A DNA stretch of 12,506 bases from Clostridiales bacterium (GTDB lineage Bacteria; Bacillota; Clostridia; Oscillospirales; Oscillospiraceae): positions 12,788-25,293 of the forward strand of contig JAHZFC010000008.1 in NCBI GenBank assembly GCA_019421525.1. The letters run 5' to 3'. The notes beneath the pieces are model-generated. The model was not told where the DNA came from and searched no databases. It saw only the letters and a list, made by a program, of their open reading frames with translations. Below are positions 5,840 through 11,468 of the stretch, in pieces; position 1 is the first letter of the stretch; each line of letters begins with the position of its first letter. Position numbers and translations under genes: made by a program.

Positions 5840-5986
5840 CTATTTTTTGCGTCTGCGGATGAGGATGACGGTGACCACGATCGCCGCCACGATGAGGACG
5901 ATCACCGGCCAGTAGGCGGATGCGAGGGTCCAGGCCAGGTCAAAGGGGCTGAATACCACATCTGCCAGGATGGGGAGAAAGTCCAT
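5840..5986 (-). CDS. 48-residue single-span membrane microprotein (unknown function)
   Basis: The sequence begins MDFLPILADVVFSPFDLAWT, has one membrane span (about 25-43) and ends IRRRKK. The positive-inside rule predicts the short C-terminal tail in the cytoplasm. GAGGTGAG sits 6-7 nt before the ATG. It is the last gene of the MFS operon, 51 nt after the 45-residue gene, and its stop abuts the terminator. Its plan is the same as its neighbour: an amphipathic N-terminus with a Pro-Phe motif, one span, then a basic tail. There is no LPXTG motif, so it is not a sortase substrate. The family is not recognised. Confidence 0.65.
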   Translation of the reverse strand: MDFLPILADVVFSPFDLAWTLASAYWPVIVLIVAAIVVTVILIRRRKK

Positions 5987-6037
5987 ATTTTGCTCACCTC
6001 GCTTTTTCAGTCCGGGATATGGGGGCGGTACCCGCCC

Positions 6038-6175
6038 TTATTTCCGCCGGGTGATGTAGACGGCCAGCAGGACGAAGAGGACCAGCAGCACCAGCAGGAG
6101 CAGCAGAGCAGTGCCTGTGGGCCCGCCGGGGAATGGGTAGGCGATGGCATCCAGCGCCAAGGTCCAAAGACTCAT
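6038..6175 (-). CDS. 45-residue single-span membrane microprotein (unknown function)
   Basis: The protein starts MSLWTLALDAIAYPFPGGPT, continues with a very Leu/Val-rich span (about 23-41) and ends YITRRK. GGAGGTG lies upstream of the ATG inside the preceding gene. Its ATG overlaps that gene's TGA (ATGA), indicating translational coupling. The same plan recurs in the next gene downstream, so the two may be diverged relatives or partners. The shape resembles a sorting signal without LPXTG. The function is unknown. Confidence 0.7.
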   Translation of the reverse strand: MSLWTLALDAIAYPFPGGPTGTALLLLLVLLVLFVLLAVYITRRK

Positions 6176-6507
6176 AGCAAGCACCTCCAGAATAGGTAGT
6201 TGAGCAGCACGCCGCTGAAATAGGAAAAGCCGTTGGCACACAGGGAAAAGAGGAAGGCCGGCCGGGTGTCCCGGCCCCATTTTCGGTAGGCCAGCCACTC
6301 GGAGAGCACCGCGAAGATCTCCAGAGCGGCGGTGAGTGCGATCCCGCCCCCCAGCAGGTGGTGCAGGCTGACCACGATGGGGTTGGTGACCACGTTGACG
6401 ATGAGCAACAGTTTCCAGTCCCGGCGGTCCTTCACCCCCCACAGCAGGGCCAAGATCCCCTCCAGCGCCAGGGTCAGAGCGAGAGAGACGGCCAGGGAGA
6501 TCAGCAT
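6172..6507 (-). CDS. 111-residue four-span membrane protein (unknown function)
   Basis: Four predicted membrane helices lie at about 2-24, 33-52, 55-74 and 84-107. Polar residues within or beside them include E16, N38, NP at 42-43 (VNVVTNP), E63, E70 and N92 (SLCANGFSYFSG). The ATG overlaps the end of the MFS gene by 7 nt and its own end overlaps the 45-residue gene by 4 nt, so the three should be made together. The ribosome binding site GGGGGAGAAGG lies inside the MFS gene. The NP motif and membrane acids look like those of small uncharacterised Clostridia membrane proteins I have a vague memory of, but I cannot name a family. Confidence 0.8.
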   Translation of the reverse strand: MLISLAVSLALTLALEGILALLWGVKDRRDWKLLLIVNVVTNPIVVSLHHLLGGGIALTAALEIFAVLSEWLAYRKWGRDTRPAFLFSLCANGFSYFSGVLLNYLFWRCLL

Positions 6508-7526
6508 TTGGCCTTCTCCCCCTTCAGGCCCCACAGCAGCAGGACAGCGGACAGCAGCGCGGCCAGGGCCATGGTCCAGGGCTGGGTCAGGACAGAGGGC
6601 CAGCCCAGCCAGGTGGGCAAAAAGCCCAGGAACAGCGCGAAGGTCAGAAGGCCGAAGGCGAAGCCCTTGGCTCCGGGCATGAGCCGGGCCGCCGCCCACA
6701 GGGTGATGGGCATGGTCATGTTGAAGAGGAACACCGCCGCCGTGCCCAGCGCCGGGACAGGGGCAAACAGGTAACACACCGCCGCCAGGGCCAGGGACGC
6801 CACGGTGGCCCGGCGGGGGCCGATGGCGTCGCACAAAAAGCCGCCGGCGGCCTTGCCCAGCACCAGGGCCAGGGTGACGATGAGGGCCCAGTGGCCCTCG
6901 CTTTTCCAGGGCAGGGTCTGGTTGAACCCCATATAGGAGCGCAGGACCACCACCGCCGTCAGCAGGGCGGCGGACAGCCAGCCGCCGGCGGGCAGGGACA
7001 GCTCCACCGGGGCGTTCCCGCTGGAAAGGCCCCGGCAGGTCCTGCGTGCGGCCCACAGGATGGCCAGGGCGGCCAGAAGGAGCAGGACGACCGGCACCCA
7101 GGCCAGCAGCCGGCCCTCCCGGCCCAGGATGCCGCCGAAGTACAGCCCCAGGGCGCCGGGGGAGACGAAGATGCCCAGGGCGGCGGCCTTCTCCCGGCTG
7201 TCGTTGAGCACGTCCAGCCCGCCCCCCACGTGGAACAGGCCGTTGCCCACACCCGCTGCCACCGACGCGGCCAGGGCGGGGAGGACGGGCAGGTAGGCGC
7301 AGGCCACCAGGGCGCAGCCCGCGGCGGCCACCAGGCCGTTGCGGTCCCACCCGTCGGAGAGCAGTCCGAAGGGCATCTGCAGGGCGAAGGCGCAGAAGTT
7401 GTACAGCAGCAGGCACAGCCCCAGCTCCGGGGCGTCCAGCATGGTGCGGTAGACCAAAAACGCGCAGGAGAAGTCCACCAGGGCGTGGGACAGGCTGTAC
7501 ACAGTGAGCAGCGGCTTGTGCGGCAC
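6501..7526 (-). CDS. MFS transporter
   Basis: A 341-residue protein with about ten to eleven hydrophobic spans. The loop after span two reads GLLSDGWDRNG (54-64), matching the MFS loop 2-3 signature. SHALVDFS (13-20) and GNGLFHVGGG (94-103) resemble the fosmidomycin-resistance-like branch. It is shorter than the usual 390-420 residues. The start is GTG at 7526 with AAGGAAGGGGG upstream. The ATG at 7533 is in another frame that belongs to a shadow reading and is rejected. A minus-strand terminator lies just upstream, yet I see no convincing promoter between it and the GTG. The substrate cannot be inferred. It heads the operon with three small membrane proteins. Confidence 0.85.
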   Translation of the reverse strand: MPHKPLLTVYSLSHALVDFSCAFLVYRTMLDAPELGLCLLLYNFCAFALQMPFGLLSDGWDRNGLVAAAGCALVACAYLPVLPALAASVAAGVGNGLFHVGGGLDVLNDSREKAAALGIFVSPGALGLYFGGILGREGRLLAWVPVVLLLLAALAILWAARRTCRGLSSGNAPVELSLPAGGWLSAALLTAVVVLRSYMGFNQTLPWKSEGHWALIVTLALVLGKAAGGFLCDAIGPRRATVASLALAAVCYLFAPVPALGTAAVFLFNMTMPITLWAAARLMPGAKGFAFGLLTFALFLGFLPTWLGWPSVLTQPWTMALAALLSAVLLLWGLKGEKAKC

Positions 7527-7589
7527 AGGACATTCCCCCTTCCTTTTCTCTTACAGACGGAAAGATCGCCTGAAGGTTGCGGCGCTTTT

Positions 7590-7623
7590 GAAAAAAGCCC
7601 GGCAGGGGTCCGCCTGCCGGGCT
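7590..7623 (-). terminator. Intrinsic terminator after the thioesterase gene
   Basis: On the minus strand an 11-bp stem (7613-7623 with 7596-7606) and 6-nt loop are followed by a run of Ts complementary to the As at 7591-7596. It begins 5 nt after the stop codon. Confidence 0.9.
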
Positions 7624-7628
7624 GTATG

Positions 7629-8078
7629 TCAGCGATCTTGATACTTGTCCAAATCGAGCGGACCGGTCATGAAGAAGGTGAACTGGCCGCTGGCCACCAG
7701 CTTGTCCTCGTCGTTGTACAAGGAGCAGCGGAACACCGACACCTGCCGCCCCACCTTTTCCGGCTCCGCGATGCAGCGGACCTTGGCCCCGGTGGTGGGC
7801 CGCAGGAAGCTGAAGCCATAGTTGATGGTCACCGTGCCGTTGCCGGAGGAGCAGGCGGCGATGCCCGCCACCGTGTCTGCCAGGGTGGCCAGACACCCGC
7901 CGTGGACGATGCCCAGGTAGTTGCACTTGTCCGGGGTGATGTCCAGCTCTCCCTCGCAGTAGTCCCGGTCCACCTTGGTGATGCGGACGCCGGTGAGCAG
8001 GGCGTAGCCCCGGACCGTGTTGATGTAATGGGCCAGCTTCGCGTAGTGGCGCTGGCGCTGTTCTTCCGTCATTTCCAT
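7629..8078 (-). CDS. PaaI family hotdog-fold thioesterase
   Basis: 149 residues with the acyl-CoA thioesterase hotdog fold. The signature GIVHGGCLATLADTVAGIA (56-74) holds the HGG turn (59-61) and the probable general base D68. TINYGFSFLRP (84-94) is the paired central strand. The start at 8078 has GGGAAGGA about 9 nt upstream. The frame stays open to 8138, but that part lies in the repeated segment after smsB and lacks a ribosome binding site. No clear promoter is visible, so it may be read from the smsC promoter across the 214-nt gap. The acyl substrate is unknown. Confidence 0.88.
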   Translation of the reverse strand: MEMTEEQRQRHYAKLAHYINTVRGYALLTGVRITKVDRDYCEGELDITPDKCNYLGIVHGGCLATLADTVAGIAACSSGNGTVTINYGFSFLRPTTGAKVRCIAEPEKVGRQVSVFRCSLYNDEDKLVASGQFTFFMTGPLDLDKYQDR

Positions 8079-8136
8079 GTGTGTCGATCCTTCCCTCGTG
8101 TTGTTTCCGGTGTTCCGAATACCGGTGCCTTTTATC

Positions 8137-8322
8137 AAAGATCCGTCCGGGATCTTCTGTCCGGCGCCCCGCGGGGCCCCTGTTTCGTTTCCAGTCCGGG
8201 GATATGGATGGCCTCCGCGCCAAAGCCGTGCTGCGCAAAGCGCCTGTACGGCGGGCCCACGCCGTCCCCGCTGCGCGGGCGCCGGGGCCCGCTTACTGCA
8301 AAAATCCGTCCAGGATCTTCTG
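8137..8322. repeat. Imperfect direct repeat of the smsB 3' end with a GC-rich insert
   Basis: 8137-8159 matches 8300-8322 at 21 of 23 positions. The right copy encodes the last codons of smsB (QKILDGFL). The left copy, read the same way, would give QKIPDGSL and lies outside any gene. Between them (8160-8299) is a very GC-rich palindrome-laden segment (for example GCGGGCCC and GGGCCCGC arms near 8250-8291). I see no T-run terminator for smsB here. Confidence 0.6.
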
Positions 8323-9210
8323 CTCCGCCTCTTCTTCTGTCAGGCCCAGGGTCATGAGCTTCAAGATCTGGTCCCCGGCGATCTTGCCGATGGCCGCCTC
8401 GTGGATGAGCTGGGCGTCCATGTGATTGGCCACGATGGCGGGGATGGAGCTGACCTTGGCGCTGCCCATGATGATGGAGTCGCACTGGACGTGGCCGAAG
8501 CACTGGGCGTTGCCCTCCACCTGGGGGTAGAAGATCTGCACCGACTCATCCTGGGCCACCGAGCGGGACACCACCTGGGTCTTGGAGCCCTCCCCATTGA
8601 GGACCACGTCCATGCGGCTCTCGGCGAACTGCTTGCCGTGGGTGAGCAGACGCTCGGTGACCACCGCCTCGGCGTTGGGCCCGCACTCCACCCGGGTGTA
8701 CCGCTTGGTGGAATCCACGCCGCGGATCTGGACGGTCTCCAGCTCGATGGAGGCCCCCTCGTCCAGGTAGACGATGGTCTGGGGGTTCATGATCCGCTCC
8801 CCGTCGCCGCTGCCCTCGCCGTAGTGCTTCTCCGTATAGCGGACCCTGGAGTGCTTGCCCACGTGGAAGGTGTGCACCCCGTCGTGCTGGCTGCGCTGGT
8901 GGCCGTCGTTGTGGATGCCGCAGCCGGCGATGATGTCCACGTCGCAGTGCTCGCCGATGAAGAAGTCGTTATAGACCAGCTCCTCCAGGCCGCTCTCAGT
9001 GATGATGACCGGGATGTGGACCTGCTCGCCCTTGGTGTAGGGGCGGATGCGGATGTCGATGCCCGACTTGTCCTGCTTGGAGGCGATCTCGATGGACTTG
9101 CTGTTCTGCCGGGACTCCAGCTGGCCGTTCTTGCGGATGTTATAGGCGCCCTTGGGCGCTCCCTTCATATTGGCGATCTGATAGAGCAGGTTCGTGTCGA
9201 TGGTGTTCAT
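8293..9210 (-). CDS. smsB: SmsB-type SufB/SufD family Fe-S scaffold protein
   Basis: 305 residues, far shorter than E. coli SufB (about 495) or SufD (about 423) and matching the single-subunit SmsB of minimal two-gene systems. The beta-helix core ends in the SufB/D signature QCFGHVQCDSIIMG (236-249; C237, C243), then MDAQLIHEAAIGKI (264-277; H270-E271) and a C-terminal helical tail DQILKLMTLGLTEEEAEQKI. A further Cys cluster is at 89-97. Family knowledge: two copies with a SmsC dimer build a Fe-S cluster scaffold. Its ATG overlaps the smsC stop (ATGA) and AGGAGG lies upstream. No sufS, sufU or nifU is in the window, so sulfur supply must come from elsewhere. Confidence 0.88.
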   Translation of the reverse strand: MNTIDTNLLYQIANMKGAPKGAYNIRKNGQLESRQNSKSIEIASKQDKSGIDIRIRPYTKGEQVHIPVIITESGLEELVYNDFFIGEHCDVDIIAGCGIHNDGHQRSQHDGVHTFHVGKHSRVRYTEKHYGEGSGDGERIMNPQTIVYLDEGASIELETVQIRGVDSTKRYTRVECGPNAEAVVTERLLTHGKQFAESRMDVVLNGEGSKTQVVSRSVAQDESVQIFYPQVEGNAQCFGHVQCDSIIMGSAKVSSIPAIVANHMDAQLIHEAAIGKIAGDQILKLMTLGLTEEEAEQKILDGFLQ

Positions 9211-9944
9211 GCTCCCGCCTCCTCTCGGACATAGGTGCAGGCCGACTGGGTGTTGGCCAGGATCTTGGGGAACAGCTCGTCCTTGGGGCCCTGGTCTGTG
9301 ATGCGCCCGTCGGCGATGATGACGATCTCGTCGGCCAGGTCGATGATGCGCTCCTGGTGGGAGATGATGATGATGGTGGCCGAGCGCTTGTCGTGGATGA
9401 ACCGGAAGGTCTCGGTGAGCTTGGCGAAGGACCACAGGTCGATGCCCGCCTCCGGCTCGTCAAAGATCATCAGGGGGGACTGCCGGGCCAGGATGGAGGC
9501 GATCTCGATGCGCTTGACCTCGCCGCCGGACAGGGAGGAGTCCACCTCCCGGTCGATATAGTCGGCCGCGCACAGCCCCACCTGGGTGAGCAGCTGGCAG
9601 CCGTCGGCCCGGGTCAGGCTGTGGTTGCCCGAGGCCAGGCTCAAAAGGTCCCGCACCCGCAGGCCCTTGAACCGGGGGGGCTGCTGGAAGCCGTAGCTGA
9701 TGCCCCGCCGGGCCCGCTCTGTGATGGACAGGGGAGTGATGTCCTCCCCATTCCAGACGATCTGGCCGGAGGTGGCCCGGTTCAGACCCATGATCGTCTT
9801 GGCCAGGGTGGTCTTGCCGCCGCCGTTGGGGCCGGTGACCACCAGGAAAGTGCCGTCGTTTACCGTCAGAGAGACATCCCGCAGGATGTCCACCGCGCCC
9901 TTTTCCCCGTCAGCGGAAAAGGAAAGATGCTTTAATTCCAACAT
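9207..9944 (-). CDS. smsC: SmsC/SufC-type Fe-S assembly ATPase
   Basis: A 245-residue ABC-type ATPase. Walker A is GPNGGGKT (38-45), Q-loop Q87/Q88, signature SLSGGEVKRIEIAS (137-150), Walker B SPLMIFDEPEAGIDLW (156-171, Glu 163) and switch H196. GIDLW and the early helical region are typical of SufC rather than import or export ATPases. There is no membrane partner, and smsB is translationally coupled, which fixes the role. I chose the ATG at 9944 (MLELKHLSF) with GGGAGA about 8 nt upstream. An earlier ATG at 9989 is in frame but lacks a ribosome binding site and adds a non-homologous stretch. A strong promoter lies at 10010-10038. Confidence 0.93.
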   Translation of the reverse strand: MLELKHLSFSADGEKGAVDILRDVSLTVNDGTFLVVTGPNGGGKTTLAKTIMGLNRATSGQIVWNGEDITPLSITERARRGISYGFQQPPRFKGLRVRDLLSLASGNHSLTRADGCQLLTQVGLCAADYIDREVDSSLSGGEVKRIEIASILARQSPLMIFDEPEAGIDLWSFAKLTETFRFIHDKRSATIIIISHQERIIDLADEIVIIADGRITDQGPKDELFPKILANTQSACTYVREEAGA

Positions 9945-10009
9945 ATCTCTGTCTCCCGTATCGTGCGGACACAAGGTCCGGTAATTCATAGTTCTTCTCT
10001 ATGTTTTGC

Positions 10010-10038
10010 AGTATATCATGATCCTATACGAAAGTCAA
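10010..10038 (-). promoter_or_regulatory. Sigma-A promoter of smsCB
   Basis: On the minus strand TTGACT (10033-10038), 17 bp, TATACT (10010-10015), each one base from consensus. The leader to the smsC ATG is about 60 nt and holds a small hairpin (CGGAC/GTCCG near 9965-9979). No recognisable IscR or Rrf2 site was found. Confidence 0.8.
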
Positions 10039-10065
10039 CCATATTGATCCTCCGCTGGGCCACTT

Positions 10066-10095
10066 TTGTCAGGATCGCCGTCTCTTTCATAAGAT
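10066..10095 (+). promoter_or_regulatory. Possible promoter of the ferritin-like gene
   Basis: TTGTCA (10066-10071), an 18-bp spacer and TAAGAT (10090-10095). It is divergent from the smsC promoter. The start site would fall at the ribosome binding site, a very short leader like that of the VanW-like gene. Confidence 0.4.
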
Positions 10096-10117
10096 GGGAG
10101 AGAAAGGAGGCATTGCT

Positions 10118-10801
10118 ATGGAAAATGCGACGATGAACTGCCCCCAGGACGCCCACCAGCTCCAGAGCGACCACCAGGAGGTGTTCGAGCGGGTGTGGCG
10201 CAGGGTGATGGAGTCGGCGGGGAAGGGCGCGGCCGGTGCGGGCTGCGGCGACCTGCCCTGCGTGTGCGTCACCGCCGGGGAGAAGGAGGGGGACAGGGGC
10301 GAGCTGGCCCCTGCGGCACTGTCCCAGCAGCCCTCTCCCCACCGGGGGCTGGACTTCCCCGAGGGCGGGGAGAACGCCCGGCTGGGGCCGGGGTCCGCCG
10401 CCTATGGGAAACAGCTCCAGCGCCAGATCGCCGACGCGCTGGAGAGCTGGCAGCTGTACCGATATCTGGCCCGGCGGTCCGGGGGAGACGGCCGGGGGCG
10501 GATGCTGTCCGCCATGGCCTCGGAAAAGCACAAGGCCGCCCGAAAGCTGGCGGCGGCCTATTTCCTGATCTCGGGGGTGCGGTTCTGGCCGGTGGACCGG
10601 CTGGCCGCGCCGGATATCCCCTCCTACCTGGGCAGCATCCGGCGGGCCTAGCTGGCCGAGCAGCAGCGGGAGCAGGCCTATCTGCTGGCCGGGGATGACA
10701 CCACCGATACGGCCCTGGCCGAGCTGTACCGGGACTTGGCGGAGCTGAGCCGGGGGCACGGGGAGCTGCTGCGGGCCATTTTGGAGCAGAGCCGGTTCTG
10801 A
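10118..10801 (+). pseudogene. Ferritin-like domain protein interrupted by an in-frame TAG
   Basis: The first part encodes 177 residues to a TAG at 10649-10651. The same frame then runs 49 more codons to TGA at 10799-10801, and this tail reads as coding. The parts together make a four-helix ferritin-like pattern: helix 1 with DALESWQLYRYL (E109, Y114), helix 2 with ASEKHKAARKL (E136, H138), helix 3 LAEQQREQAYLL right after the TAG, and helix 4 ELYRDLAELSRGHGELL. The last two helices would be lost without read-through. The N-terminal 60 residues hold a Cys cluster (CGDLPCVC, 43-50). AAAGGAGG lies 7 nt before the ATG. A single base change of a Trp or Gln codon explains the TAG; sequencing error or recoding are alternatives. 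Ferritin-like assignment is moderate, from helix pattern only. Confidence 0.7.
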
Positions 10802-10831
10802 GGCTGTCGAAAAGGTGTTTTCGACAGCCTC
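10800..10831. terminator. 14-bp hairpin at the left end of copy 2
   Basis: GAGGCTGTCGAAAA (10800-10813) pairs perfectly with TTTTCGACAGCCTC (10818-10831) across GGTG. It starts inside the TGA of the ferritin-like gene, so it would fold at the mRNA end. It has no following T-run, so termination is uncertain; it is also the terminal repeat of the element. Confidence 0.6.
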
Positions 10832-10998
10832 CCGCCGGGGACAGAGCCCCTCGTCGCCGCAAGCTGCATATCCCTCGCTTCCGCCTGCGGCGAAAACTCG
10901 CTCATTTCGCTGCGGCTCCTCTCCCCACGGCACCCGTTGCCGCTGGGCTGCCGTGGGAGCCCCGGGTAGACACCGCGCACGCTCATGGGCCGAGAAGT

Positions 10999-11031
10999 AT
11001 GTTCCGCCACGCACATGTCGCGGCGGAACAT
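10999..11031 (-). repeat. Conserved-core hairpin of copy 2
   Basis: ATGTTCCGCC (10999-11008) pairs with GGCGGAACAT (11022-11031) around the conserved core. The minus strand carries the identical 19-nt core GCCGCGACATGTGCGTGGC at 11025-11007, where the interior G-U is a pair only in that orientation. The plus strand would have an A-C mismatch, favouring the minus strand as the RNA-like sense. Confidence 0.75.
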
Positions 11032-11082
11032 GACTCACATTTTATTTTGCCGCAGAGCGGCAAAACTCTACGAGGGCGCTGA

Positions 11083-11126
11083 ACAGCCTGAGGGCCCCGG
11101 GCGTTTCGCCCGGGGCCCTCAGGCTG
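11083..11126. terminator. 21-bp perfect hairpin at the right end of copy 2
   Basis: ACAGCCTGAGGGCCCC... (11083-11103) pairs perfectly with 11107-11126 plus one base, around a TTT loop. It lies 31 nt downstream of pspC on the minus strand and may stop or protect that transcript, but no T-run follows in that direction. Confidence 0.55.
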
Positions 11127-11156
11127 TGAAGAAAGGCCGAACCTTTTTTGACAGTC

Positions 11157-11360
11157 TCAATACCCAGGATAGATGGTGCTCTTTTTGGGGATGATGAGGG
11201 CGGCGATGACATAGGCCCACAGGGACAGCCCGCCGGGGAAGAACAGCAGGACCGCGATGACGCGGACGATGGTGGGGTCGATGCCGAAGAACTCGGCGAT
11301 GCCGCCGCACACGCCGCAGATGGTGGCGTCCCGGCCCTCGGTGCGGTAAAGTCGTTTCAT
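11157..11360 (-). CDS. PspC domain membrane protein
   Basis: 67 residues, a minimal PspC domain. An N-terminal stretch KRLYRTEGRDATICGVCGGIAEFFGIDPTIVRV is followed by one hydrophobic region (about 34-58, interrupted by PGG) and a short basic tail. The GVCGGIAEFFGIDPTIVRV signature is the family hallmark. PspC proteins sense envelope stress or modulate membrane responses in other bacteria; here the role is inferred. AGGAGG lies 8 nt before the ATG. Its TGA stop (11157-11159) lies within the terminal inverted repeat of the neighbouring element. Downstream of the DUF4097 gene by 108 nt, it may also have its own promoter. Confidence 0.93.
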   Translation of the reverse strand: MKRLYRTEGRDATICGVCGGIAEFFGIDPTIVRVIAVLLFFPGGLSLWAYVIAALIIPKKSTIYPGY

Positions 11361-11407
11361 GTTGGAGACCTCCTGTATGATCGTGTCAGGTGTTCTTTGA
11401 TGATACC

Positions 11408-11416
11408 AGTATAGCA
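11408..11416 (-). promoter_or_regulatory. Extended -10 promoter of pspC
   Basis: On the minus strand TGCTATACT (11416-11408) is an extended -10 with no good -35. It lies about 48 nt upstream of the ATG, between the DUF4097 stop and pspC. Confidence 0.45.
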
Positions 11417-11468
11417 GAGGTCCATGAAAAAATCCTTGTTCCTGTCTTAAAAAATCATGAAGATCAGC

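Larger units (their letters stand above)
10799..11160 (-). repeat. Structured intergenic repeat element, copy 2, with terminal inverted repeats
   Basis: This element is in reverse orientation to copy 1 and shares its blocks. On the minus strand it begins TGAGACTGTCAAAAAAGG (11159-11142). Then come a 21-bp hairpin, TTCAGC, CTCGTAGAGTT, a hairpin (11045-11065), AAAATGTGAGTC, the core hairpin (10999-11031), ACTTCtCGGCCC, CGTGCG and CTACCCGG. The other end on the plus strand is TGAGGCTGTCGAAAAGG (10799-10815). The two ends form imperfect terminal inverted repeats (about 16 of 19). Further stems include CCCACGGCA/TGCCGTGGG near 10924-10958 and GCCGCA/TGCGGC near 10856-10891. No transposase or convincing ORF is present, so it could be a MITE-like element or a structured RNA. 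Confidence 0.7.

Noticed and set aside
5840..6175. Sortase substrates (LPXTG-like C-termini) in the two microproteins
   Set aside because: The hydrophobic span and basic tail fit, but no LPXTG or similar motif and no exported domain precede them.
6172..8238. Minus-strand 688-codon open frame across the MFS and thioesterase genes
   Set aside because: Only its last 111 codons (from 6507) look coding. The rest is a shadow of the MFS and PaaI genes with Arg/Gly/Pro-rich translation.
10010..10095. Divergent smsC/ferritin-like region as an iron-regulated bidirectional operator
   Set aside because: The pairing of Fe-S and ferritin-like genes is suggestive, but I found no Fur-like or Rrf2/IscR-like palindrome in the 170 bp between the starts.
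10016..11038. Minus-strand open frames over the ferritin-like gene and copy 2 (including 10678-11031)
   Set aside because: They span the repeat element and the antisense of a coding frame. Similar peptides in copy 1 (RDMCVA, TSRP) follow from DNA similarity of the hairpins, not from codon-level constraint that I can see.
10999..11126. CRISPR-like array or tandem repeat in the hairpin region
   Set aside because: The hairpins are different from one another and not evenly spaced; there are no spacer-like units or cas genes.
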